From a virus, in IMG/VR virus record IMGVR_UViG_3300005529_001109, positions 1-29,031 of that record: a stretch of 29,031 bases of DNA; one strand, given 5' to 3'. The notes below the pieces were generated by a model. It did no database searches, had not been told where the DNA came from, and saw only the letters and a list, made by a program, of their open reading frames with translations. Within the stretch, counting starts at the first letter, position 1. Each line of letters starts with the position of its first letter. Made by a program: the position numbers and the translations under genes. Of the stretch, positions 1-7,101 are shown piece after piece.

Positions 1-723
1 ATGACCAAATCCCTGGCTCCGATCCCTCCCGCACCCGTCATTTCTCCCGCATGGGAGAGGATCAAGGCTCTCCACGAAAAAGCGACCGGCGCGAGCAAGG
101 CGTTTTTCATGACCGCGATCGAATGCGGCCGGTTGCTCGCCGGGCAGAAAGCAATTTTGTGCCACAAAAATGGCGGTGATCGCGGCGGCAACCAGCACGG
201 GAAATGGGAACAGGGAGGCAGTGTGCCACGTGGCACAGTGCCATTCGACGAGCTGCTCGATACCGCGAATATCCCGCGCCGCACCGCTTACCGTTATCTC
301 GAATGGGCCGACCGCTGGAATGCGATCTGCGAGCTGGCGAAGGGGCGCGATGCGACGGTGGCCGGCAATCTGGTGAAGTGGACGCCGGCGCTGGGCAAGC
401 TGGCACGGCAGGCGGTGGAGCTGATGGAGAGCGAGGGCGTGAACCCGGCGCGGCTCTGGGCCGGAGTGAAGGGCGAAGGCGACCGGCTCGAAGGCGGCAG
501 CGAACGCGGCGCGGTGGATGTGCACATGCAGATGGAGCTCGGTTTCGGCAGCCTCGAGCGCTGGCTCGGCGCCGAGAAGCACTGGGACAGCCTCCCGCAC
601 ACTGCCCGCAGCGCGGTGATCGACAAGGCGCGCAGCTCGGCCCGCGTGCTGGTGCCGGATGTGGCGCGCGCGATGTTTGAGGAGCTCAACGAACGCTTTG
701 GAAAACGGGGAGGCGGACGATGA
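1..723 (+). CDS. DUF3102-like phage regulatory/DNA-binding protein
   Basis: The 240-residue product has an N-terminal helical part (about residues 37-50, ECGRLLAGQK) followed by a helix-turn-helix-like stretch at residues 89-106 (ANIPRRTAYRYLEWADRW). This resembles the DUF3102 pattern seen in phage and plasmid regulators. The gene ends in an ATGA overlap with the next gene and lies upstream of the transposase, where Mu-like phages carry repressor or Ner-type regulators, so a regulatory role is inferred. The ATG is the first base of the window, so its ribosome site and any upstream in-frame extension cannot be checked. Two palindromes occur inside the gene (155-169 and 222-237). Confidence 0.6.
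   Translation: MTKSLAPIPPAPVISPAWERIKALHEKATGASKAFFMTAIECGRLLAGQKAILCHKNGGDRGGNQHGKWEQGGSVPRGTVPFDELLDTANIPRRTAYRYLEWADRWNAICELAKGRDATVAGNLVKWTPALGKLARQAVELMESEGVNPARLWAGVKGEGDRLEGGSERGAVDVHMQMELGFGSLERWLGAEKHWDSLPHTARSAVIDKARSSARVLVPDVARAMFEELNERFGKRGGGR
155..169. repeat. Palindrome TTTTGTGCCACAAAA
   Basis: Perfect 7-base arms surround one central C. The half-site GTGCCAC is shared with the second palindrome at 222-237. It lies inside the first gene, so it could be an operator or chance. No binding protein is known for it. Confidence 0.5.
222..237. repeat. Perfect 16-base palindrome TGTGCCACGTGGCACA
   Basis: All 16 bases are self-complementary, and another partial half-site (GTGCCAT) follows at 238-244. 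With the palindrome at 155-169 it forms a cluster of GTGCCAC half-sites within about 90 bases. A repressor operator cluster is a hypothesis only. Confidence 0.55.
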
Positions 724-938
724 CCGACGACCTGGTGATCTACCAAAACCTGCACGGCACGGTGTGCGTGTGCGGCGCGGAGAAAAAAGCGCGACAGAGC
801 TTTTGCCGAACACATTATTTTAAGCTGCCGCCGGGCACACGCCAGGCGCTTTACGAGGTGAGTGAATACCCGGAGACATTCCGGCGCGCGTGCGAGCTGC
901 TCGGGCTCGAGGCACCCACGGTGGAGGTCGCGAAATGA
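720..938 (+). CDS. Small zinc-finger-like protein
   Basis: This 72-residue protein has Cys16, Cys18, Cys29 and His32 arranged like a small metal-binding knuckle, followed by a helical segment beginning LPPGTRQALY. It overlaps the previous stop and the next start by ATGA, so it belongs to a translationally coupled early operon. Its function is unknown. Nucleic-acid binding is an inference from the metal-ligand pattern and the location upstream of the transposase. Confidence 0.7.
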   Translation: MTDDLVIYQNLHGTVCVCGAEKKARQSFCRTHYFKLPPGTRQALYEVSEYPETFRRACELLGLEAPTVEVAK

Positions 939-1144
939 AGCCACGCTGGATGCGCACTCACATCGCCTGCCCGGACTGCGGCCAGATTATCGACGAGGAA
1001 AACGCGCCGCGCATGAAGAGCGTTGAGTTTGGCGTGAAGCTCGAGGCGCGGCATTTCGATTGCCCGCGCTGCGGAGTGCACTACACCGCCGAGGATTTTT
1101 GGAAGGAACACGAGTTCAAGACGAGCCGGGAGGCGCTGGTATGA
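935..1144 (+). CDS. Small zinc-ribbon protein
   Basis: The 69-residue product carries two CxxC pairs, Cys12/Cys15 (CPDC) and Cys43/Cys46 (CPRC), typical of a zinc ribbon. The start at 935 is chosen because it gives ATGA overlaps at both ends, whereas the longer upstream reading is arginine-rich shadow. No specific family is recognised. Its stop overlaps the transposase start, so the two are probably co-translated. Confidence 0.7.
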   Translation: MKPRWMRTHIACPDCGQIIDEENAPRMKSVEFGVKLEARHFDCPRCGVHYTAEDFWKEHEFKTSREALV

Positions 1145-2994
1145 ACATCGCCCAGCACCGCCTCGAGGCCCTCGAAACCGTTGCGCGATTCGAGCGCGAA
1201 AACAACAGCCTGCGCAAAGCCTGTTTCCTCGCCGGCCAATCCCCCGCGACCATCCTGCGGTGGCGCCGGGAGTTCGCTGCGGGCGGCGCGCTGGCGCTCG
1301 AGCCAAAAACCGACAACTGCGGCCGCAAACCGCTCGTCACGCTGAACGAGGAGGAATGCAAGCTCGCGAAAAAGTTTTACATCCAGACCGGCTCGAAAAC
1401 CTCCGCGTTGCGCCTGCTCGCGCATCACGACGCCTGCCGGCAGGAAGTGGCCGACGCCATTCTCAAGCGCCGCCGGAGCAAACACACCATCACCCGCCAT
1501 CTCCGTGAGCAGATCGAGCTGCCGCACGCCGTCACCATGTATCACAAATCGCCCGAATCCGTCCGCCGCAACGCCTTCATCTGCCCGCGCACGCTCAGCT
1601 ACATCGACGCGCTGGGGGCGGAGAAAACACTCCAGCCCGGCGACCTCTTCGAGCGCGACGACATGAGCAATAATTTCCTCTGCTGGGTGCCGTGGCCGTG
1701 GGGCGGCGATCCGTGCTCGGACAAATACGGGGTGCGAATCGCGCGCGGGCAAAACCTGCTGATGATCGATGTGGCGAGCCTCTATTTCGTCTCGTTTAAT
1801 TTCCTGATCCGCCTGCGCGACAGCTACCGCGCCGACGACATCTGGCAGTGGGTGCATCAGACTTACCGTGACGTCGGCATGCCGCGGATCGGCGAGCGCT
1901 GGGAGCGCGGCACATGGGCGAGCAAAAAGCTGCGTGGCGATGAGGAAGCGGTGATCGAGGCCGGCCACACGGATGAAGCGGCACGGCTCGGCGGCATGGG
2001 CGCGCTCGGTTTGCGGGTAATCGAATCGCAAAGCCCGACCACGAAGATCATCGAGAACCGGTTTAACTTTTTCCAAACCATCTGCGCCACCATTCCGGGG
2101 CTCCAGATCGGGCGCCGGCGCGGCGAGATGGAGCGCGAGAATAAAATCTGGACCGCGTGCCGGCTCGGCCATCGCGACCCGCGCGAATACTGCCTCAGCT
2201 TCGAGGAAGTGACCGACCAGATCGAGGCGAAGATCCATTACGTCAATAGCGAGCCGGTCGAGGGCGAGCTTTACCGCGGCGTGCCGGCGGAGATCTGGGC
2301 GCGCGGCATTGCGGAGAACCCGCTGCGCGCGATCGAGCCGGAGCAGGCTTACCTTTTCGCGCGGGACAAGCATACGATCACCACCAGCAAAGGCCACGTG
2401 AAAGTGCGCTTTACCGACCCGGACGGCGCACGCCGTGCCTGGTGGTTTTACCACGAGAATCTTTACCGGCACGAGGGCGGGCGTTTTGCGGTTTACCTCG
2501 ACCATTACAATGCCGAGGCCGGCGCGACTCTGGTGCATGCCGAGGGGCGCGACACCGGCAAGGTGCTCGGGCACGCGGAGCTCATCCACGGCTGCCCACA
2601 ATTCGCGCTCGGCTTCCAGACCGGCGAGGAAACCGACGCGGCCGACCGCACGCTCGGCGCGCTCGATCGCAAGCGGGATTTTACCGATGCCGTGCGCAGC
2701 GAATACCGCAGCTTCCACCCGAGCGGCCGCAGGCTCGGGCGCGTGGCCCAGGTCGATGACGGGCGAGGGCGTGCAGCCAGCATCGCCTCGCGTGGCGACC
2801 ATTCTCCGCGTCTCCCGGCCGGTGGGCCTGGGAATCCATTGTTCGACGGCGCCGGTGCCAAGGGACGCCGCGCCGCCGCCGGGGACGCGGGGACCATTTC
2901 CACACGCCGCCACTACGACGAGGACGCCGAGCTCGCGCACCTCGCCAAGCTCGAGGCCCGAGCTCGAGAGGACGGAATAATTTTGCCGGTCTGA
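1141..2994 (+). CDS. Mu-like DDE transposase (MuA family)
   Basis: The 617-residue protein should catalyse DNA strand transfer for integration and replicative transposition of the phage genome. An N-terminal helix-turn-helix (about residues 15-60, SPATILRWRREF) precedes an RNase-H-like core (about 165-310). The first catalytic Asp is D173 or D174 (FERDDMSNN) and the last Glu is E305 (TKIIENRFN). At the place of the middle Asp, the Mu motif IDNTRGA aligns with GERWERGTW, giving E252 rather than Asp. A C-terminal beta domain is followed by an Ala/Gly-rich tail ending in a helix, where MuA contacts MuB. The start at 1141 overlaps the previous stop (ATGA). A MuB-like ATPase lies downstream, which supports the call. 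Confidence 0.9.
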   Translation: MNIAQHRLEALETVARFERENNSLRKACFLAGQSPATILRWRREFAAGGALALEPKTDNCGRKPLVTLNEEECKLAKKFYIQTGSKTSALRLLAHHDACRQEVADAILKRRRSKHTITRHLREQIELPHAVTMYHKSPESVRRNAFICPRTLSYIDALGAEKTLQPGDLFERDDMSNNFLCWVPWPWGGDPCSDKYGVRIARGQNLLMIDVASLYFVSFNFLIRLRDSYRADDIWQWVHQTYRDVGMPRIGERWERGTWASKKLRGDEEAVIEAGHTDEAARLGGMGALGLRVIESQSPTTKIIENRFNFFQTICATIPGLQIGRRRGEMERENKIWTACRLGHRDPREYCLSFEEVTDQIEAKIHYVNSEPVEGELYRGVPAEIWARGIAENPLRAIEPEQAYLFARDKHTITTSKGHVKVRFTDPDGARRAWWFYHENLYRHEGGRFAVYLDHYNAEAGATLVHAEGRDTGKVLGHAELIHGCPQFALGFQTGEETDAADRTLGALDRKRDFTDAVRSEYRSFHPSGRRLGRVAQVDDGRGRAASIASRGDHSPRLPAGGPGNPLFDGAGAKGRRAAAGDAGTISTRRHYDEDAELAHLAKLEARAREDGIILPV

Positions 2995-3022
2995 CAGCCC
3001 GGCGGAAACCAAACGACAACAA

Positions 3023-3042
3023 CAAACCGACAGGAGAAAATG
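3023..3042 (+). promoter_or_regulatory. Strong ribosome binding site ACAGGAGAAAA
   Basis: The motif lies directly before the ATG at 3040, after a 45-base A-rich gap with no other feature. The same ACAGGAGAAAA string precedes the Gam-like gene at 4961. It fixes both starts and contrasts with the late genes, which lack such sites. Confidence 0.7.
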
Positions 3043-3384
3043 AAAAAACAGACAAAAGAAAATGCGGCACCAGCCGTTAAACACACGCCAGGACCGTGGA
3101 CAATCTCGAAGGTTGATCCCGGAGTATCCGAAGGCGCTTCCTACGCCTTAACAACGGTCGTCGAAACCGAGGAACGCCATATCGCGTTTTGCTTTAGTGA
3201 TTCCCCGGCGGACGCGCAGTTGATCGCAGCCGCGCCTGAGATGTTCAACACGCTTGTTGAAATCTGCGACACTTTCCTGAACTGCCCGGAGCACGAATTG
3301 GTGCAAAAGATTGAAGAGAACTATCTCCGCGCAAGGAATGTTCTCGCGGAAATAACGGGAGAGGAGGCCGCACATGGCGCCTGA
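3040..3384 (+). CDS. HTPGPW-motif phage protein of unknown function
   Basis: The 114-residue protein contains HTPGPW near the N-terminus and the ADAQLIAAAPEM block in the middle. This pair defines a common family of small phage proteins whose function is unknown. The start has a clear ribosome binding site. Its 3' end overlaps the ATPase gene by 11 bases. Position between transposase and ATPase suggests an early function, but nothing in the sequence indicates a specific activity. Confidence 0.85.
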   Translation: MKKQTKENAAPAVKHTPGPWTISKVDPGVSEGASYALTTVVETEERHIAFCFSDSPADAQLIAAAPEMFNTLVEICDTFLNCPEHELVQKIEENYLRARNVLAEITGEEAAHGA

Positions 3385-4372
3385 ACTTTTCAAAACCATG
3401 GAGGCAAATGAGCTGCGCGAGCTGGCCCAGAAGATCAAGGATTACCAGGAGGCGAAGAAACTCACCTTCGCGCTCCTGCTCAAGAAATTCCGCGGGATCG
3501 GCAGCGACAAGACGTTCAATCGCATCCTCGCCGGCGATCTCTCCGAGCTCGACCTCGAGAAGCAGCTCAATAATTACCGCGCAGTCTGGGCGCTCATCGA
3601 GTCGCTCGGCGACGAGGAGGCCGACGAGGAGGAGTTTTACGACGACCTCTTCCCGGTGATCCAGCTCAAGCGCGCGTTTTTCGAGACCACGCGCGAGAAT
3701 GGCAATGGCCGCGTGATCTTCCTGCTCGGGCCCACCGGCTCCGGCAAAAGCTGCGCGCGCAAGCTGCTCATCGAGAAATACGGCGAGCGCCTGCTCTGGA
3801 TCGAGGCGAGCGAAGCGTGGGGCGGCAGCCCGATGGCATTCCTCGGCGCGATCCTGGTCGCGCTCGGTAAAAAGGATGTGCCATACGGCCAGGTCGATCG
3901 GTTGAACCTCGTGATCCAGCTCTTGAAAGCGAGCCGCCGCTGCCTGGTGATCGAGGAGGCGCATCACCTCGGCCCGCGCAACCTCAACGTGCAGGTGACG
4001 CTGGTGAACCAGACGCCGGGCGAGTTTGTGAATCTCGCCATCGACACGCTCTGGAAAAAGCTCGAGAGCGCGGCATACGAGGAATGCCGGCAGCTCACAG
4101 GGAACCGGCTTGCCGAGCGGATCAACCTGGGGCGCGAACCGCGCGAGAGCGACGTCTGCAAGCTGCTCGAGCGCCGCATCAAGTGGGCCGATCCCGACCC
4201 GAAGAAAGCTTCCAAGCAAGCCGCGAAGCTCGTGCTGGATAAGGCTGCAAATTATGGCCGGCTGGCCTTCGTGCGCGATGTCTGCAAACGCGCCAATGAA
4301 ATGGCCGAGAGCAAACCGGTGGACATCGAGCTCTTTGCCGGCGCTGTCACGGAGGAGGTGGCGAGCCGATGA
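3374..4372 (+). CDS. MuB-like AAA+ ATPase, transposition target-selection protein
   Basis: The 332-residue protein has a helical N-terminal region that may bind DNA (residues 10-60), a Walker A motif GPTGSGKS at about residue 119 and a Walker B-like CLVIEEAHH at about residue 190. A helical AAA lid ends near residue 320. MuB-type proteins bind target DNA, form ATP-dependent filaments and deliver targets to the transposase. Its position one gene downstream of the transposase fits that role. It overlaps both neighbours, so expression is probably coupled. Confidence 0.9.
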   Translation: MAPELFKTMEANELRELAQKIKDYQEAKKLTFALLLKKFRGIGSDKTFNRILAGDLSELDLEKQLNNYRAVWALIESLGDEEADEEEFYDDLFPVIQLKRAFFETTRENGNGRVIFLLGPTGSGKSCARKLLIEKYGERLLWIEASEAWGGSPMAFLGAILVALGKKDVPYGQVDRLNLVIQLLKASRRCLVIEEAHHLGPRNLNVQVTLVNQTPGEFVNLAIDTLWKKLESAAYEECRQLTGNRLAERINLGREPRESDVCKLLERRIKWADPDPKKASKQAAKLVLDKAANYGRLAFVRDVCKRANEMAESKPVDIELFAGAVTEEVASR

Positions 4373-4626
4373 AAGTCTTACTCACCATCGGGCACACGAG
4401 CATCCTGCTTCCAGACGACAAAGGTGTGACTTCAATCATCAAGGCGCTCAGCCGTGGGATCGTCGTGTATGACCGAACCTACGGCGACAATCCAAAAGTC
4501 GAGTTCGTCGCAGAGTTGAATCTCGAGATGAAAATCGTGCCGCGTGACACGCGGATCACAGGTTTGCCGAAGGCAGAAAAAACAAAGCCGCTGGCACTGC
4601 GGGAACCGGGGACGATTTTGTTATGA
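4369..4626 (+). CDS. Hypothetical early phage protein
   Basis: This 85-residue protein begins MKVLLTIGHTSILL and is predicted to be mostly beta. It has no motif I recognise. It is joined to the ATPase gene and the next gene by ATGA-type overlaps. Its base composition is slightly more AT-rich than its neighbours. No function is proposed. Confidence 0.7.
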   Translation: MKVLLTIGHTSILLPDDKGVTSIIKALSRGIVVYDRTYGDNPKVEFVAELNLEMKIVPRDTRITGLPKAEKTKPLALREPGTILL

Positions 4627-4958
4627 GTCTTTCCATCCACGATCCAAATTGCCCGAAATGGTATCGCGCGTTTGTCGAGCGCAAGCGCGTGAAGGTCCGC
4701 AAGCCGCGCGGTAAACGCCGCGGCACGCTCTGCTCGCGTGACCGGCGCAACCGCACCGGCTGTGTCGGCATCAGCCTGGTCACCACGAAGGTGCACGGGC
4801 ACGAGTCGCTGTTCTTCGCCGCGCATGCCGGCGGGACGAACCGCAAGTTTCGCATCGACACCCTGGGCCGCGAGGAAGCGTGGCGCCGGGCTCTTCAATT
4901 TCGCGCCGCCTTCGAGCAGCGCGCCACCGCAGCAAAAAACCCACAGGAGAAAAACTAA
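4623..4958 (+). CDS. Basic protein with AP2-like DNA-binding domain
   Basis: The 111-residue product has a very basic N-terminal half (about residues 20-45, rich in Arg and Lys). A segment from GCVGISLV through to EEAWRRALQFRAAF resembles the three strands plus helix of AP2/integrase-type DNA-binding domains found in phage HNH endonucleases and stand-alone phage regulators. No nuclease motif is present, so a stand-alone DNA-binding protein is more likely. The match is by pattern only and needs a profile search. Confidence 0.6.
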   Translation: MSLSIHDPNCPKWYRAFVERKRVKVRKPRGKRRGTLCSRDRRNRTGCVGISLVTTKVHGHESLFFAAHAGGTNRKFRIDTLGREEAWRRALQFRAAFEQRATAAKNPQEKN

Positions 4959-4960
4959 AA

Positions 4961-5512
4961 ATGACCACACGCATCAAAATCATCAGCACCGGCCTTAAGA
5001 CCCGCGAGGAAGTCGAACGCCTCGTCCGCGAGACGGCAAAGCTTCAGCTTTTGCGCGAGTCGAGCATCATCGAGCGCGACCAGGAAATCGCCGCCGTCTC
5101 GAATAAGCACAACAAATATATCGACGGATACGGCCTCAAGATCGAATCCAACATGGCGCTCATCGAGCAATGGGCGAGCGTCCATCCCGAGGAGTTTCCA
5201 AAGGACAGCCGCTCGCTCGTGATCGATGGCAATCGGCTTGGTTACCGCCTCGGCCAGCCGCAGCCGAAGCCGATGAAAAAGCTCACGTGGAAAGCCGTGG
5301 CCGAGCGGATCAAGAAAGCCGGCGCGAAATTCGAAAACTGCTTCATCCGCACCAAGGAAGAGGTGAACAAGGAAGCCATCCTGGCCGCGAGAATGGAGGA
5401 AGGCGTGCTCGAGACGATCGGCATCGAAATCGTGCAGGCCGAAACCTTCTACCTCGACCCGAACCGCGAAGGCCAGCCGGAGAAACGTCTCACCACGGAG
5501 GTGGGGGCATGA
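4961..5512 (+). CDS. gam: Gam-like host-nuclease inhibitor
   Basis: The 183-residue protein matches the Mu Gam layout. A long N-terminal helical coiled region (residues 10-85) is followed by a beta-rich core with NRLGYRLGQ, and then a short helical C-terminus with KKAGAKFENCFIRTKEEVNKEAI. Gam binds double-strand DNA ends and shields linear phage DNA from host exonucleases; it is related to Ku. The start at 4961 follows a strong ACAGGAGAAAA ribosome site. The location after MuB matches the semi-essential early region of Mu. Confidence 0.85.
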   Translation: MTTRIKIISTGLKTREEVERLVRETAKLQLLRESSIIERDQEIAAVSNKHNKYIDGYGLKIESNMALIEQWASVHPEEFPKDSRSLVIDGNRLGYRLGQPQPKPMKKLTWKAVAERIKKAGAKFENCFIRTKEEVNKEAILAARMEEGVLETIGIEIVQAETFYLDPNREGQPEKRLTTEVGA

Positions 5513-5736
5513 GCGAGTTCGCGATCACGATCAACCAGCCGAAAAAGCCGGATGCGTTGATCATCTTCGACCGGCACGGCGCGCAGATCGATTCGCTGCC
5601 GTGGACGGTGGAGAATCATCGCTACGCGCTCGGCTTTGTGGATGCGCTTTTTGCCTACGATTTGATCACCGGCGAAGAGCATGACCGGCTGCACATCGAG
5701 ATTCAAACCGCGGTTTCCCGCGCGGAGGGACATTAG
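5509..5736 (+). CDS. Hypothetical early phage protein
   Basis: The 75-residue product starts MSEFAITINQPKKPD, with an ATGA overlap with the Gam-like gene. It looks like a compact alpha/beta protein with no recognisable motif. The longer upstream reading in the same frame is a shadow of the Gam gene and is rejected. No function is proposed. Confidence 0.7.
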   Translation: MSEFAITINQPKKPDALIIFDRHGAQIDSLPWTVENHRYALGFVDALFAYDLITGEEHDRLHIEIQTAVSRAEGH

Positions 5737-5738
5737 CC

Positions 5739-5924
5739 ATGTTTGTCCTCGACGGTGCACTCGTGTTTTTGGTCGGCGGGATCCTCGTCGCCTTGTGGCT
5801 CCTGCGCATCTTTTACAAATGGGTGTTTAACCGCGGCTTCACCGCCGCTCGCGAGAAGTATCAACCCACGGCGCTCGTGCCGCGTGAGGACGGCACCATT
5901 CGCCCAACTTATCTCCGCCGATGA
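5739..5924 (+). CDS. Small single-pass membrane protein
   Basis: The 61-residue protein has one hydrophobic segment (about residues 4-24, LDGALVFLVGGILVALWLL) followed by a basic cytoplasmic-type tail. It could be an accessory membrane or superinfection protein. A holin role cannot be supported, because it has only one membrane span and no endolysin is adjacent. It starts two bases after the previous stop and overlaps the next gene by ATGA. Confidence 0.65.
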   Translation: MFVLDGALVFLVGGILVALWLLRIFYKWVFNRGFTAAREKYQPTALVPREDGTIRPTYLRR

Positions 5925-6406
5925 AAACCTACGCGCTCACGAAGTTTTCCAACCAGAACCGCACCCGGCGCAACGCCTTTCCGCAGCGGCTTAGCGGCCC
6001 GCTTTCCAATGAACAGAAAGCGCGGCTCTGCATCCTGGCGCGCGAAGGCTACGCGCTCGCGTTTACCGACCAGCCGTTTGCCGACTGGCGGCACGAGCAA
6101 CAGGAGCTCGCGGTGGGCAAGGCTTCGCTGTGCGATTGCGTGCAGGACGATTATCTCGCGCTCAAGGCCCATTTTCAGCGGCTCGCGGGCGAGGAAGGCG
6201 ACGCGCTGCGCACCGAGACGCGCCACGGCACCGAGGATCGCCGCGTGGCCATGCGCAAGCTGGAGGTCGAATGCGCCGCGCGCAAGCTGGCGCTCAGCTA
6301 CCCCGCCGCGATCTGCCGCCGGCAATTCAAATGCGCGCTCAATGAGGCGACAGTGAAGCAGCTTTGGATGCTGGTTTTCACCGTGCGCAACCGGAGGAAA
6401 AAATAA
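5921..6406 (+). CDS. Hypothetical phage protein (FADWRHEQ motif)
   Basis: The 161-residue, largely helical protein has a conserved-looking block FADWRHEQQ followed by DYLALKAHFQRLAGEEGDA. I believe similar proteins occur in the early regions of other transposable phages, but I cannot name a characterised family. Many Arg and Glu residues and the helical content suggest a nucleic-acid or protein adaptor. It overlaps its upstream neighbour by ATGA. Confidence 0.7.
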   Translation: MKTYALTKFSNQNRTRRNAFPQRLSGPLSNEQKARLCILAREGYALAFTDQPFADWRHEQQELAVGKASLCDCVQDDYLALKAHFQRLAGEEGDALRTETRHGTEDRRVAMRKLEVECAARKLALSYPAAICRRQFKCALNEATVKQLWMLVFTVRNRRKK

Positions 6407-6407
6407 G

Positions 6408-6641
6408 ATGGCGTTCCGCGTCTACGGCACCCAGATGCCGCTCATTTTCGGCGCGCGGGCGCTCAAGCCGATCACCGATCTGCCGGCCGGCGCAAAGGTG
6501 CGGGTGCGGATGCGCACCGGCAAAATCGCCGTGGCGTTTGTCAAAACCGCGGACGGGATCACGGAATACATTTTGTTAGACAACGGCGACACGTGGGCGC
6601 TCGGCCCGCGCAAAGCCGCCAACGCGAGGATCGAGGCATGA
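6408..6641 (+). CDS. Hypothetical small beta-rich protein
   Basis: The 77-residue protein contains a barrel-like central part (AKVRVRMRTGKIAVAFVKTA) consistent with an SH3-like or OB-like fold. It has no catalytic motif. It starts just after the previous stop and overlaps the next gene by ATGA. Function unknown. Confidence 0.65.
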   Translation: MAFRVYGTQMPLIFGARALKPITDLPAGAKVRVRMRTGKIAVAFVKTADGITEYILLDNGDTWALGPRKAANARIEA

Positions 6642-6778
6642 AAACCAGCAATGCAAAGCAACGCCGCCGGCGCGCAAAGGCCATGCGCCTTTTGCACCGC
6701 AGCGGCGAGCGTCAATGCCGGCTCCTGCTCCTGATCCGCGACAACCCGGAGATGGAGCATCTCTATTACCGCCGATGA
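6638..6778 (+). CDS. Very small basic protein
   Basis: This 46-residue Arg/Lys-rich peptide (QRRRRAKAMRLLHR) is linked to both neighbours by ATGA overlaps, which is the main evidence that it is translated. Its high charge suggests nucleic-acid binding, but no domain is visible. The longer in-frame reading from 6593 is rejected because it lies within the previous gene. Confidence 0.55.
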   Translation: MKTSNAKQRRRRAKAMRLLHRSGERQCRLLLLIRDNPEMEHLYYRR

Positions 6779-7101
6779 GCCCGATCGATTACCGCAACGC
6801 CACTTTCGAGAGCCTGCGCGAGCGCCTGCACGGGCTGCGTTACCTTGTGCTCGAGGCGTGGCGCGTGCACGGCCCCGGCACCACGCGCGAGGTCGCCGAG
6901 CGCGCGCACATGGACATTCTCACATTTCGCCCGCGCACTACCGAGCTGGTGCAGCTCGGCTTTGTGCACCTGGTAGATGAAGAGCGCGGCGGCACCGAGG
7001 GCCGCTACGAAGCACTGAGCGATGAGCAGGCCCGCTCCATTTTCGAGCATCGCCGGCACGAGGCGATCCATGGCTTTCAACCGGAGCTGAATTTAAAATG
7101 A
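6775..7101 (+). CDS. Winged-helix DNA-binding protein
   Basis: The 108-residue product has a winged-helix layout: a helix (YLVLEAWRVHGPGTTREVAERA), a recognition helix (LTFRPRTTELVQLG) and a wing (VHLVDEERGGTEGRYEAL). It is probably a transcription regulator of the phage middle genes, although the target is unknown. The start at 6775 forms an ATGA overlap with the previous gene, and its stop overlaps the next start. Confidence 0.75.
   Translation: MSPIDYRNATFESLRERLHGLRYLVLEAWRVHGPGTTREVAERAHMDILTFRPRTTELVQLGFVHLVDEERGGTEGRYEALSDEQARSIFEHRRHEAIHGFQPELNLK

Noticed and set aside
2700-2980. Possible frameshift near the transposase C-terminus
   Set aside because: Two other frames are open here, but the annotated frame keeps a plausible helical end (AELAHLAKLEARARE) and its Ala/Gly-rich linker fits the tail of MuA-type proteins.
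1081-3084. Very long minus-strand open frame opposite the transposase
   Set aside because: It mirrors the transposase codon pattern in a GC-rich sequence. Its translation is low-complexity, has no motif, and no ribosome site or neighbours support it. The minus-strand frames at 13326-15068, 17812-19314 and 22529-24850 are rejected for the same reason.
5739-5924. Holin
   Set aside because: A single membrane span and basic tail are compatible, but there is no adjacent endolysin or spanin and the gene sits in the early operon.
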